Part shown: in pieces, positions 6,889 through 12,208 of the stretch
Layout of the letters: every line of letters starts with the position of its first letter
Numbering within the stretch: the first letter of the stretch is position 1
Assembly (NCBI GenBank): GCA_002354095.1
Contig: DEKX01000034.1
Coordinates: forward strand, 30,368 to 42,575
DNA: 12,208 nt
Direction: 5' to 3'
From: Prevotella sp. UBA2711
Lineage (GTDB): Bacteria; Bacteroidota; Bacteroidia; Bacteroidales; Bacteroidaceae
Made by a program: the position numbers and the translations under genes
The notes under the pieces: model-generated
Told to the model about the DNA's origin: nothing
Seen by the model: the letters and a program-made list of their open reading frames with translations, nothing else
Databases searched by the model: none

Positions 6889-6890
6889 AA

Positions 6891-7148
6891 TTACTTAGCT
6901 TTTTCTACAATCTGTACTAATCTCCATCTCTTCGTCTTTGACAAAGGACGTGTCTCCATAATAAGCACGGTATCACCTACCTGGCACTCATTCTTCTCAT
7001 CGTGAACATGGTACTTCTTTGTCTTCTGGACAAATTTACCATAAATTGGGTGCTTCTCCTTGAACTTAGCAGCAATAACAATGGTTTTATCCATTTTGTT
7101 ACTGATGACAACACCCTGTCTTGTCTTTCTTAAATTTCTTGTTTCCAT
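6891..7148 (-). CDS. rpsQ: 30S ribosomal protein S17
   Basis: S17 is an early-binding 16S rRNA protein with an OB-fold. From the ATG at 7148 the protein has 85 residues, METRNLRKTRQGVVISNKMD, with KHPIYGKFVQKTKKYHVHDE and the conserved signature GDTVLIMETRPLSKTKRWRL near the C-terminus. A second in-frame ATG at 7157 would add MVQ; I chose 7148 because related proteins begin at MxTRNLRK, but 7157 lies only 2 nt after the rpmC stop and cannot be excluded. No Shine-Dalgarno site separates the two. Confidence 0.94.
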   Translation of the reverse strand: METRNLRKTRQGVVISNKMDKTIVIAAKFKEKHPIYGKFVQKTKKYHVHDEKNECQVGDTVLIMETRPLSKTKRWRLVQIVEKAK

Positions 7149-7159
7149 CTGGACCATTA

Positions 7160-7354
7160 TTATTTGTTAAGTTCTCTCTGACGGAGTTCTGTCTTCATAC
7201 GAGCGATAGCACGACGAGCTGCCTTAATCTGTGATGGGTTCTCCAGAGGAGTCACTGCGTGATTCAGCTTCAACTGGTTGTATTTAGCTACCTCAGCCTC
7301 CAGCTTCTCTGCCAATTCCTTGGTCTCGAGACCTTTAATTTCATTCATCTTCAT
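7160..7354 (-). CDS. rpmC: 50S ribosomal protein L29
   Basis: L29 lies at the peptide-exit site next to L23 and forms part of the docking area for trigger factor and SRP. The 64-residue, mostly helical protein begins MKMNEIKGLETKELAEKLEA and contains the family signature ARRAIARMKTELRQREL (46-62). The length fits the family (about 63-67). It starts 3 nt after the rplP stop and ends 2 to 11 nt before rpsQ, depending on the rpsQ start. An internal ATG at codon 3 is less likely as the start. Confidence 0.96.
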   Translation of the reverse strand: MKMNEIKGLETKELAEKLEAEVAKYNQLKLNHAVTPLENPSQIKAARRAIARMKTELRQRELNK

Positions 7355-7357
7355 AGC

Positions 7358-7786
7358 TTAAGCGTTTTTATCGTAATCGCGTCTAACAATAAACTTAGTC
7401 TTTACAGGCAGTTTCTGAGCGCCGAGGCGAAGAGCCTCCTTAGCGGTCTCAAAGGGAACGCCTTCTACTTCAAAGAGGATACGGCCGGGGGTTACTGGAG
7501 CCACCCATCCTGCGGGGTCACCTTTACCCTTACCCATACGTACGTCAGCAGGCTTACGTGTAATAGGTTTGTCGGGGAAGATGCGAATCCATACCTGACC
7601 TTCACGATTCATATAACGGTTGATGGCAACACGTGCTGCCTCAATCTGGCGGCTGTCAATCCACTTGGCATCCAGCGTTTTGATGCCGAATGAGCCGAAA
7701 GCCAGCTGTGTACCACGGTGAGCGTTGCCTTTGTTGCCGCGTCCGTCCTGTGGTCTTCTATATCTTACTCTCTTAGGCTGTAACAT
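7358..7786 (-). CDS. rplP: 50S ribosomal protein L16
   Basis: L16 contacts the A- and P-site tRNAs and is needed for peptidyl-transferase activity. The 142-residue protein begins MLQPKRVRYRRPQDGRGNKG and contains the two family regions: VWIRIFPDKPITRKPADVRM (65-84) and GKGKGDPAGWVAPVTPGRIL (85-104). R83, just before MGKGKG, corresponds to the arginine hydroxylated in E. coli L16; whether it is modified here is not known. The gene begins 25 nt after rpsC and ends 3 nt before rpmC. Confidence 0.97.
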   Translation of the reverse strand: MLQPKRVRYRRPQDGRGNKGNAHRGTQLAFGSFGIKTLDAKWIDSRQIEAARVAINRYMNREGQVWIRIFPDKPITRKPADVRMGKGKGDPAGWVAPVTPGRILFEVEGVPFETAKEALRLGAQKLPVKTKFIVRRDYDKNA

Positions 7787-7811
7787 GATAGATTCTTTCT
7801 TTACGTGTTAA

Positions 7812-8537
7812 TTACTTTTTCTTATTACGGAACTTTCTTCCACCACCGTTGTTACCACCGTTGTTGCGGCCTGAGCCCTTCTCCTGAGCGAAGTTTGGAG
7901 CCAAGTCAACCTTACCGTAGATTTCGCCACGGCAAATCCAAACCTTCAAGCCCAGCAGTCCGACCTTCGTCAGCGCCTCAGCCTGGCAGTAATCAATGTC
8001 AGCACGGAATGTGTGCAGAGGAGTACGTCCTTCCTTGATCATCTCGCTGCGTGCGATTTCTGCACCGTTCAGACGACCGGAGATCTGTACCTTGATACCC
8101 TCGGCACCGGCGCGCATAGTGTTAGCCACAGCCATCTTGATAGCACGGCGGTAAGCAATCTTACCCTCTATCTGGCGAGCGATGTTGTTAGCTACGATTG
8201 TTGCGTCGAGTTCCGGTTTCTTCACTTCGAAGATATTAATCTGAATCTCCTTATCATAGAGCTTCTTCAGTTCTTCCTTCAACTTATCGACATCCTGTCC
8301 ACCCTTACCGATGACAAGTCCTGGACGAGCAGTGCAGATAGTGATGGTAACCAGCTTCAATGTACGTTCGATGACAATCTTCGAAACGCTGGCCTTAGCC
8401 AAACGCTCATTGAGGTACTTACGGATTTTCTGATCCTCTACCAGGTTATCTCCGAAGTTCTTGCCTCCGAACCAATTTGAATCCCAACCCTTGATAATAC
8501 CAAGGCGGTTGCTAATTGGATTTACTTTCTGTCCCAT
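7812..8537 (-). CDS. rpsC: 30S ribosomal protein S3
   Basis: S3 lies at the mRNA entry tunnel and contributes to helicase activity. The 241-residue protein begins MGQKVNPISNRLGIIKGWDS, has a KH type-2 domain with the GxxG loop in RPGLVIGKGGQDVDKL (71-86), and a C-terminal domain with KVQISGRLNGAEIARSE and RADIDYCQAEA. After the conserved YGKVDLAP the protein carries a tail rich in Gly, Asn, Arg and Lys (about 221-241) that is longer and lower in complexity than the E. coli end. It starts 5 nt after rplV and ends 25 nt before rplP. Confidence 0.97.
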   Translation of the reverse strand: MGQKVNPISNRLGIIKGWDSNWFGGKNFGDNLVEDQKIRKYLNERLAKASVSKIVIERTLKLVTITICTARPGLVIGKGGQDVDKLKEELKKLYDKEIQINIFEVKKPELDATIVANNIARQIEGKIAYRRAIKMAVANTMRAGAEGIKVQISGRLNGAEIARSEMIKEGRTPLHTFRADIDYCQAEALTKVGLLGLKVWICRGEIYGKVDLAPNFAQEKGSGRNNGGNNGGGRKFRNKKK

Positions 8538-8542
8538 ACTAT

Positions 8543-8944
8543 TTACTTATCATTGTTTTTAGAGTCAACAAACAGAGTTACGTGGTTTGAACGCTTGCGA
8601 ATGCGATAGCCACGGCCCTGGGGTGCCGGTCTCATACGTTTCATTGTTACACCTTCGTCAACGAAGACACGGCTGATGAACAGCTCGCCGTCCTCTGCCT
8701 TGCGGTCATTCTTAGCTTCCCAGTTAGCGATAGCCGAACGGAGAAGTTTCTCTACGTCAGCTGCAGCATGTTTCTTTGAGAATCTCAGTACGCCAAGAGC
8801 GCGATTTACTTCCATGCCGCGAATCATGTCAACGACATAGCGCATCTTGCGTGGAGAAGAAGGAACACCTTTCAGCTTTGCAAAATACTGTGTCTTATTG
8901 GCTGCCTTTCTTTTCTCAGCCGCTAATCTTTTTCTTGCTCCCAT
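8543..8944 (-). CDS. rplV: 50S ribosomal protein L22
   Basis: L22 lines the nascent-peptide tunnel and binds several rRNA domains. The 133-residue protein has an N-terminal lysine- and alanine-rich extension of about 20 residues (MGARKRLAAEKRKAANKTQY) before the core SSPRKMRYVVDMIRGMEVNR (29-48). The long beta-hairpin that reaches the tunnel is at about 96-123, with TMKRMRPAPQGRGYRIRKRS (100-119). The extension is an integral part of the frame and seems usual in this phylum. It begins 46 nt after rpsS, in an AT-rich gap. Confidence 0.97.
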   Translation of the reverse strand: MGARKRLAAEKRKAANKTQYFAKLKGVPSSPRKMRYVVDMIRGMEVNRALGVLRFSKKHAAADVEKLLRSAIANWEAKNDRKAEDGELFISRVFVDEGVTMKRMRPAPQGRGYRIRKRSNHVTLFVDSKNNDK

Positions 8945-8957
8945 ATTAAAATTTCAT

Positions 8958-8973
8958 TTTTTCAATTTTTCAA
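8958..8973. repeat. Tandem octamer in the rpsS-rplV gap
   Basis: Two head-to-tail copies of TTTTTCAA (plus-strand sense) lie in the 46-nt gap before rplV. On the transcript they read as A-rich TTGAAAAA units. A similar but imperfect A-rich stretch lies before rplR. An A-rich leader could help initiation where Shine-Dalgarno pairing is not used, but slipped duplication of simple sequence is an equally good explanation. Confidence 0.4.
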
Positions 8974-8990
8974 TTATTCTTCCCTGGAGC

Positions 8991-9257
8991 TTACTTCTTG
9001 TTACCAGCATGTCCGCCGAAGCGACGTGTGGGAGAGAACTCACCCAGCTTGTGGCCTACCATGTTCTCTGTGATGTAAACAGGGATGAATTTGTTTCCAT
9101 TGTGAACTGCAACGGTATGTCCCACGAAATCGGGGGAAATCATTGAAGCTCTGGCCCATGTCTTAACGACATTCTTCTTACCACTCTCGTTCATGGCGAG
9201 AATCTTCTTCTCGAGTGAAACGTTGATGTACGGGCCTTTTTTTAATGAACGACTCAT
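8991..9257 (-). CDS. rpsS: 30S ribosomal protein S19
   Basis: S19 is in the small-subunit head, forms a complex with S13 and contacts A-site tRNA. The 88-residue protein begins MSRSLKKGPYINVSLEKKIL and contains the family signature IPVYITENMVGHKLGEFSPT (58-77) followed by RRFGGHAGNKK. Length and sequence are standard. It begins 26 nt after rplB. A GAAAGAG stretch lies upstream of the ATG but is a weak ribosome-binding site at best. Confidence 0.97.
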   Translation of the reverse strand: MSRSLKKGPYINVSLEKKILAMNESGKKNVVKTWARASMISPDFVGHTVAVHNGNKFIPVYITENMVGHKLGEFSPTRRFGGHAGNKK

Positions 9258-9283
9258 AATTTACTCTTTCTTAACTTTCGTGA

Positions 9284-10111
9284 TTACTTCTTGTTAGCTC
9301 TTTCAATAATGTACTTGTTTGAAAGCTTCTTTGGTGCACGAGTCTTCAGACCCTTAGCGTACAAGCCCTTACGTGAACGTGGGTGTCCACCTGACTGACG
9401 ACCTTCACCACCACCCATTGGGTGATCATGTGGGTTCATCACAACACCACGGTTGTGAGGACGACGTCCCAACCAGCGTGAGCGACCGGCCTTACCCGAC
9501 TGCTCCAGAGCGTGGTCAGAGTTACCTACACTACCTACAGTAGCCTTACAAGCTGAGAGAATCTGACGAGTCTCACCTGAAGGGAGCTTGATTACACAGT
9601 AGCTACCTTCACGAGAAGTCAACTGAGCAAAATTACCTGCCGAACGAACCAGTTTGGCACCCTGGCCTGGACGCATCTCGATGTTGTGGATAACCGTACC
9701 AACAGGGATGTTAGCCAAAGGCAGGGCATTTCCAACCTCGGGAGCTGCCTCAGCGCCCGACATCAGTGTTGCACCAACCTCCAGTCCGTTAGGAGCAATG
9801 ATATAACGTTTTTCACCATCAGCGTAGAAAAGAAGTGCAATGCGAGCCGAACGGTTAGGATCGTACTCGATTGTCTTTACTACGGCTGGAACACCATCCT
9901 TCTCTCGTTTGAAGTCGATCAGACGATACTTCTTCTTATGACCGCCGCCCATGTAGCGAACTGTCATCTTACCGGTGTTGTTTCGACCACCGGTTGAACG
10001 CTTACCGTAAACGAGAGACTTCTCTGGCACGGATGCAGTAATATCCTCGAACGTGCCAATAATCTTGTGTCTTTGACCCGGAGTAACGGGTTTTAATTTA
10101 CGTACTGCCAT
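9284..10111 (-). CDS. rplB: 50S ribosomal protein L2
   Basis: L2 is a primary 23S rRNA-binding protein required for subunit association and peptidyl-transferase activity. The 275-residue protein begins MAVRKLKPVTPGQRHKIIGT, with an OB-fold and an SH3-like domain across about 60-200. The conserved C-terminal signature is MNPHDHPMGGGEGRQSGGHP (225-244); D229 and H230 match the Asp-His pair shown to matter in E. coli L2. The next position is Met where E. coli has His (DHPM rather than DHPH). It lies 7 nt after rplW. Confidence 0.98.
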   Translation of the reverse strand: MAVRKLKPVTPGQRHKIIGTFEDITASVPEKSLVYGKRSTGGRNNTGKMTVRYMGGGHKKKYRLIDFKREKDGVPAVVKTIEYDPNRSARIALLFYADGEKRYIIAPNGLEVGATLMSGAEAAPEVGNALPLANIPVGTVIHNIEMRPGQGAKLVRSAGNFAQLTSREGSYCVIKLPSGETRQILSACKATVGSVGNSDHALEQSGKAGRSRWLGRRPHNRGVVMNPHDHPMGGGEGRQSGGHPRSRKGLYAKGLKTRAPKKLSNKYIIERANKK

Positions 10112-10118
10112 TTCTTAT

Positions 10119-10478
10119 TTAAATATTGCTGTAAAAATCAATTGAATCGCCCTCCTTCAGAGTAACGATTGCCTTCTTGAACGCGTTCTTCTGACCTCTA
10201 ATGAGACCTGCCTTGGTATAGCGGCTTGAGCGCTTACCGGCATAGCGAAGCGTGTTCACACTCTCTACTGTAACATTGTACTGAGCCTCAACCTCTGCCT
10301 TGATTTCGAGCTTGTTAGCCTCAGGCTTTACGATGAAACCATACTGGGCCTTAGCCTTTTTGGTCACCATCTCACCCTTGTGGGCACCGGTCTTTGCCTT
10401 GAAAGTTCTGTCAACAGAAGTCTTCTCAGTAATATTGTTCATTTTCTCTGTAATCAGAGGCTTGATAATAAATGCCAT
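10119..10478 (-). CDS. rplW: 50S ribosomal protein L23 with internal insertion
   Basis: L23 is at the tunnel exit, where it docks trigger factor and SRP. The 119-residue protein starts MAFIIKPLITEKMNNITEKT and continues into the conserved core at about 46-80 (YGFIVKPEANKLEIKAEVEA, then VESVNTLRYAGK), ending DFYSNI. L23 is usually about 95-100 residues. The extra length is a lysine-rich stretch of about 23 residues at roughly 21-45, between the first strand/helix and the first core strand, where other family members pass directly. The frame is intact through it. It begins 41 nt after rplD. Confidence 0.96.
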   Translation of the reverse strand: MAFIIKPLITEKMNNITEKTSVDRTFKAKTGAHKGEMVTKKAKAQYGFIVKPEANKLEIKAEVEAQYNVTVESVNTLRYAGKRSSRYTKAGLIRGQKNAFKKAIVTLKEGDSIDFYSNI

Positions 10479-10519
10479 AACTTTTTTCTATTACGTTATT
10501 ACGTTTTCGTTATTTCGCC

Positions 10520-11146
10520 TTATCCTAACACTCCATTGATAGACTCGAGCGACTTCTCTGTGATCACCATCACGTCAGCATTCAACACCTTATAAGTATT
10601 AACGTTTGAAGCGATGATGCACTCAGCCTTCTGCAGGTTGCGTGCTGACAGATATACATTCTTGTTTGCCTCTGGCAAAACCATGAGCAGCTTCTTACCC
10701 TCAATGTTGAGGTTCTTGGCTACAGCTACAAAATCCTTTGTCTTTGGAGCCTCGAAATCGAAGTCTTCTACAACGATGATAGCGTTCTCCTGAGCCTTGT
10801 AAGCGAGAGCTGACTTGCGAGCCAGAGCAATCACCTTCTTATTCAGCTTGAAACGATAGTCACGGGGACGTGGACCGAACACGCGGCCACCACCACGCAA
10901 CAGGGGTGAGTTGATATCACCATGACGGGCACCACCGCCACCCTTCTGGCGACCGAGCTTGCGGGTTGAACCAGCGTGCTCGCTACGCTCCTTGGCCTTA
11001 GCAGTTCCCTGGCGCTGATCAGCGAGATAACGCTTTACATCCAGATAAATAACATGATCATTAGGTTCAATGCCGAAGATAGACTCGTTCAACGTAACCT
11101 TTCTTCCAGTCTCCTGACCTTTGATATTCAATACGTTAATTTCCAT
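10520..11146 (-). CDS. rplD: 50S ribosomal protein L4
   Basis: L4 reaches into the exit tunnel and, in E. coli, represses the S10 operon. The 208-residue protein has the globular fold with the long tunnel loop at about 45-97: QGTAKAKERSEHAGSTRKLG (46-65), RQKGGGGARHGDINSPLLRG (66-85), then GGRVFGPRPRDY. The macrolide-associated segment KGGGGARHG looks unaltered. The C-terminal part ends NADVMVITEKSLESINGVLG. It starts 3 nt after rplC, so the two are likely translated together. Whether it still regulates this operon, whose leader differs from that of E. coli, is not known. Confidence 0.97.
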   Translation of the reverse strand: MEINVLNIKGQETGRKVTLNESIFGIEPNDHVIYLDVKRYLADQRQGTAKAKERSEHAGSTRKLGRQKGGGGARHGDINSPLLRGGGRVFGPRPRDYRFKLNKKVIALARKSALAYKAQENAIIVVEDFDFEAPKTKDFVAVAKNLNIEGKKLLMVLPEANKNVYLSARNLQKAECIIASNVNTYKVLNADVMVITEKSLESINGVLG

Positions 11147-11149
11147 AGC

Positions 11150-11764
11150 TTACTTCTCAATTAAAACAGTTGAACCATTACATCCAGCGCAGCTTCCCTT
11201 CACGAGAATCAGATTGTGCTCTGGAATTACCTTTAACACACGCAAGTTCTGAGTTGTCACGCGGTCGCCACCCATCTGGCCACCCATGCGCATTCCCTTG
11301 AACACCTTGGCGGGATACGAACAGGCACCGATAGAACCCGGTTTGCGGGCGCGGTCGTCCTGACCGTGTGTAGCCTGACCTACACCACCGAAACCGTGAC
11401 GCTTCATAACACCCTGGAAACCCTTACCCTTTGAGATGCCGACTACGTCAACAAAGTCAGTGTCGTTGAAGAGTTCCACCGTAATGGTGTCTCCGAGGTT
11501 GTGCTCCTCGTCAAACTTGAACTCGGCCAAGTGGGCCTTTGGTGTTGTACCTGCCTTCTTGAAGATTCCCTGCATAGCCTTGGTGGTGTTCTTTTCTTTC
11601 TTCTCACCATAAGCCAACTGAAGGGCGGTGTAACCGTCCTTCTCGACGGTCTTCACCTGTGTAACAACACAAGGACCAGCTTCGATAACAGTGCACGGTA
11701 CATTCTTACCGTCGGCACTGAAAACGGATGTCATTCCGATTTTTCTTCCAATTAATCCTGGCAT
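11150..11764 (-). CDS. rplC: 50S ribosomal protein L3
   Basis: L3 is a primary 23S rRNA-binding protein whose long loop reaches the peptidyl-transferase centre. The 204-residue protein begins MPGLIGRKIGMTSVFSADGK and has the core FQGVMKRHGFGGVGQATHG (116-134) and KVFKGMRMGGQMGGDRVTTQ (153-172). Where E. coli has GSIGQNQTPGK, with the methylated Gln150, this protein reads GSIGACSYPAK (143-153), so the PrmB target is missing. Near the end it reads KGSCAGCNGS, with C192 and C195 spaced CxxC. It is the first ribosomal gene after the promoter; rpsJ is not upstream of it. Confidence 0.97.
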   Translation of the reverse strand: MPGLIGRKIGMTSVFSADGKNVPCTVIEAGPCVVTQVKTVEKDGYTALQLAYGEKKEKNTTKAMQGIFKKAGTTPKAHLAEFKFDEEHNLGDTITVELFNDTDFVDVVGISKGKGFQGVMKRHGFGGVGQATHGQDDRARKPGSIGACSYPAKVFKGMRMGGQMGGDRVTTQNLRVLKVIPEHNLILVKGSCAGCNGSTVLIEK

Positions 11765-11777
11765 TTCAGTTTAAAAT

Positions 11778-11927
11778 TTAAATAAATAATGTTGTTTTGA
11801 ATATATTCTTTGTTCTTTTCAAGCGCACATCTTGCTTTTTCGCTGTCACAACCCACTTGAAAAGAATCTCATCAACTTCTTCAAAACTGAAGGTTAAATC
11901 GCTCTCTTTCAGGGTATTGTTAGCCAT
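11778..11927 (-). CDS. Possible leader small ORF, 49 codons
   Basis: An ATG at 11927 opens a 49-codon frame ending at TAA 11780-11778, just 13 nt before rplC. The protein would begin MANNTLKESDLTFSFEEVDE and continue ILFKWVVTAKKQDVRL, then a basic KRTKNIFKTTLFI. I do not recognise it. The first half looks protein-like (acidic, amphipathic), the last half is lysine-rich and AT-driven. It would start about 25-28 nt downstream of the predicted transcription start, a sensible leader length. It could be a regulatory leader peptide, a decayed gene remnant or a chance frame; it overlaps an 11-bp inverted repeat. Confidence 0.35.
   Translation of the reverse strand: MANNTLKESDLTFSFEEVDEILFKWVVTAKKQDVRLKRTKNIFKTTLFI
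11813..11866 (-). repeat. 11-bp inverted repeat in the rplC leader
   Basis: TTCTTTTCAAG (11813-11823) and CTTGAAAAGAA (11856-11866) are perfect inverted repeats with a 32-nt spacer. In the transcript they could form an 11-bp stem with three G-C pairs just upstream of rplC. Ribosomal-protein operons in other bacteria are often controlled by leader RNA that mimics a protein's rRNA site, so this is a candidate regulatory structure, but its sequence matches no leader I can name, and most of its pairs are A-U. Confidence 0.4.
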
Positions 11928-11958
11928 CGAGCCAGCGCAATACGCACTTTAGCGGCTG

Positions 11959-11989
11959 CAAAGGTACGCATAATAAATAGAACCCGCAA
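11959..11989 (-). promoter_or_regulatory. Putative promoter of the rplC-led ribosomal cluster
   Basis: The minus strand carries TACCTTTG (11966-11959), an exact TAnnTTTG match to the Bacteroidetes -7 element, with TTG at 11989-11987 as a possible -33 element and a 20-bp gap between them, close to the typical spacing. The predicted start of transcription is near 11953, giving a leader of about 190 nt before rplC. The -33 part lies in the loop and stem edge of the preceding gene's terminator, so the two signals overlap. Confidence 0.65.
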
Positions 11990-12008
11990 GAGCAGATGCG
12001 GGTTCTAT
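11977..12008 (-). terminator. Intrinsic terminator after the amidase gene
   Basis: A perfect 12-bp stem (ATAGAACCCGCA pairing with TGCGGGTTCTAT) with an 8-nt loop lies 8 nt after the amidase stop codon. On the minus strand it is followed by TTATTATG, a weak U-rich tail. The GC-rich core and position directly after the stop codon fit an intrinsic terminator for the upstream gene, separating it from the ribosomal cluster. Confidence 0.7.
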
Positions 12009-12016
12009 AACATAAT

Positions 12017-12208
12017 TTAAGATTTTTTATAACTAGCAAACTCCTTGATAGCATCGAAACACGGACATGCTTTCAGTGGGTTCAGGTTGTGGTGGCCCAC
12101 AACGATTGCCTTCGGATAGCGTTGGCGCAGTTCATCCACCAACTGCCGCATGGTCCGTTTCTGTGCCTCGGTCCGCGTGTCGGCGGGATCGCCCCGTGCA
12201 TTGAGTCC
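12017..12208 (-). CDS. N-acetylmuramoyl-L-alanine amidase, T7-lysozyme type (partial, C-terminal)
   Basis: Only the last 63 codons are in the window; the 5' end is beyond the right edge. The enzyme class cuts the bond between N-acetylmuramate and L-alanine in peptidoglycan and uses zinc. The visible part reads GLNARGDPADTRTEAQKRTM, then a helix, then VVGHHNLNPLKACPCFDAIK and a short tail. The GHH...KACPCF motif matches the C-terminal catalytic motif of T7 lysozyme, containing the second zinc His, the catalytic Lys and the zinc Cys. The first zinc His should lie outside the window. Such proteins occur both as phage or mobile-element lysins and as ordinary chromosomal genes in Bacteroidetes; this fragment cannot tell which. 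Confidence 0.88.
   Translation of the reverse strand, partial: GLNARGDPADTRTEAQKRTMRQLVDELRQRYPKAIVVGHHNLNPLKACPCFDAIKEFASYKKS

Noticed and set aside
8013..8480. Plus-strand open frame of 155 codons opposite rpsC
   Set aside because: Entirely within rpsC and without any recognisable motif.
1..12208. Mobile element, CRISPR array, tRNA or rRNA gene
   Set aside because: I saw no spaced direct repeats, transposase or integrase-like product, or tRNA-like cloverleaf; the only possible mobile-element hint is the partial amidase, which is also common on chromosomes.
1..12208. A previously undescribed gene system
   Set aside because: All but one of the protein-coding frames (the 49-codon leader ORF) belong to known families in near-canonical order, so a new multi-gene system is not supported here.

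Overview
The window is almost entirely one ribosomal-protein gene cluster, all on the minus strand, so transcription runs from high to low coordinates. It corresponds to the fused S10, spc and start-of-alpha operons. The protein sequences look like Bacteroidetes, most likely the Prevotella/Segatella group. This rests on four points: the protein signatures (a 100-residue S14, an L22 with an N-terminal extension, a zinc-free 38-residue L36, an L3 with GSIGACSYPAK); start regions mostly without Shine-Dalgarno sequences; promoter elements of the TAnnTTTG type; and an infA-rpmJ-rpsM order after map. The genus is inferred from recall of family sequences, not from a search.

Layout in the direction of transcription. 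At 12208-12017 is the C-terminal end of a T7-lysozyme-like N-acetylmuramoyl-L-alanine amidase, followed by a 12-bp stem terminator (12008-11977). A Bacteroidetes-type promoter (about 11989-11959) lies against and partly inside this terminator. Next is a leader of about 190 nt holding a possible 49-codon small ORF and an 11-bp inverted repeat. Then come rplC, rplD, rplW, rplB, rpsS, rplV, rpsC, rplP, rpmC, rpsQ (S10 part); rplN, rplX, rplE, rpsN, rpsH, rplF, rplR, rpsE, rpmD, rplO, secY (spc part); and map, infA, rpmJ. After a 104-nt gap with a second promoter-like element (TACCTTTG at 154-147), rpsM begins and runs off the left edge. No gap of more than 300 bases lacks a gene; the largest is the 252-nt leader region.

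The genes form a protein-synthesis module. Twenty-two ribosomal proteins (19 large or small subunit genes of the S10/spc parts plus L36, S13 and L15 at the end of the run) are co-expressed with the SecY translocation channel, methionine aminopeptidase, which trims nascent chains, and initiation factor 1. Spacing is mostly 1 to 26 nt, with a one-base stop/start overlap between rplX and rplE, as expected for one long transcript with translational coupling.

I see no novel defence, mobile or metabolic system here. The points most worth a second look are at the upstream edge. rpsJ (S10), which normally precedes rplC, is absent; the cluster starts instead with rplC behind its own promoter, next to an amidase, with a leader that carries an unrecognised small ORF and an inverted repeat. 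Smaller oddities are a lysine-rich insertion in L23, a CAGC motif near the L3 C-terminus, Shine-Dalgarno sequences at only four genes, and a GC-rich hairpin between rpsN and rpsH.
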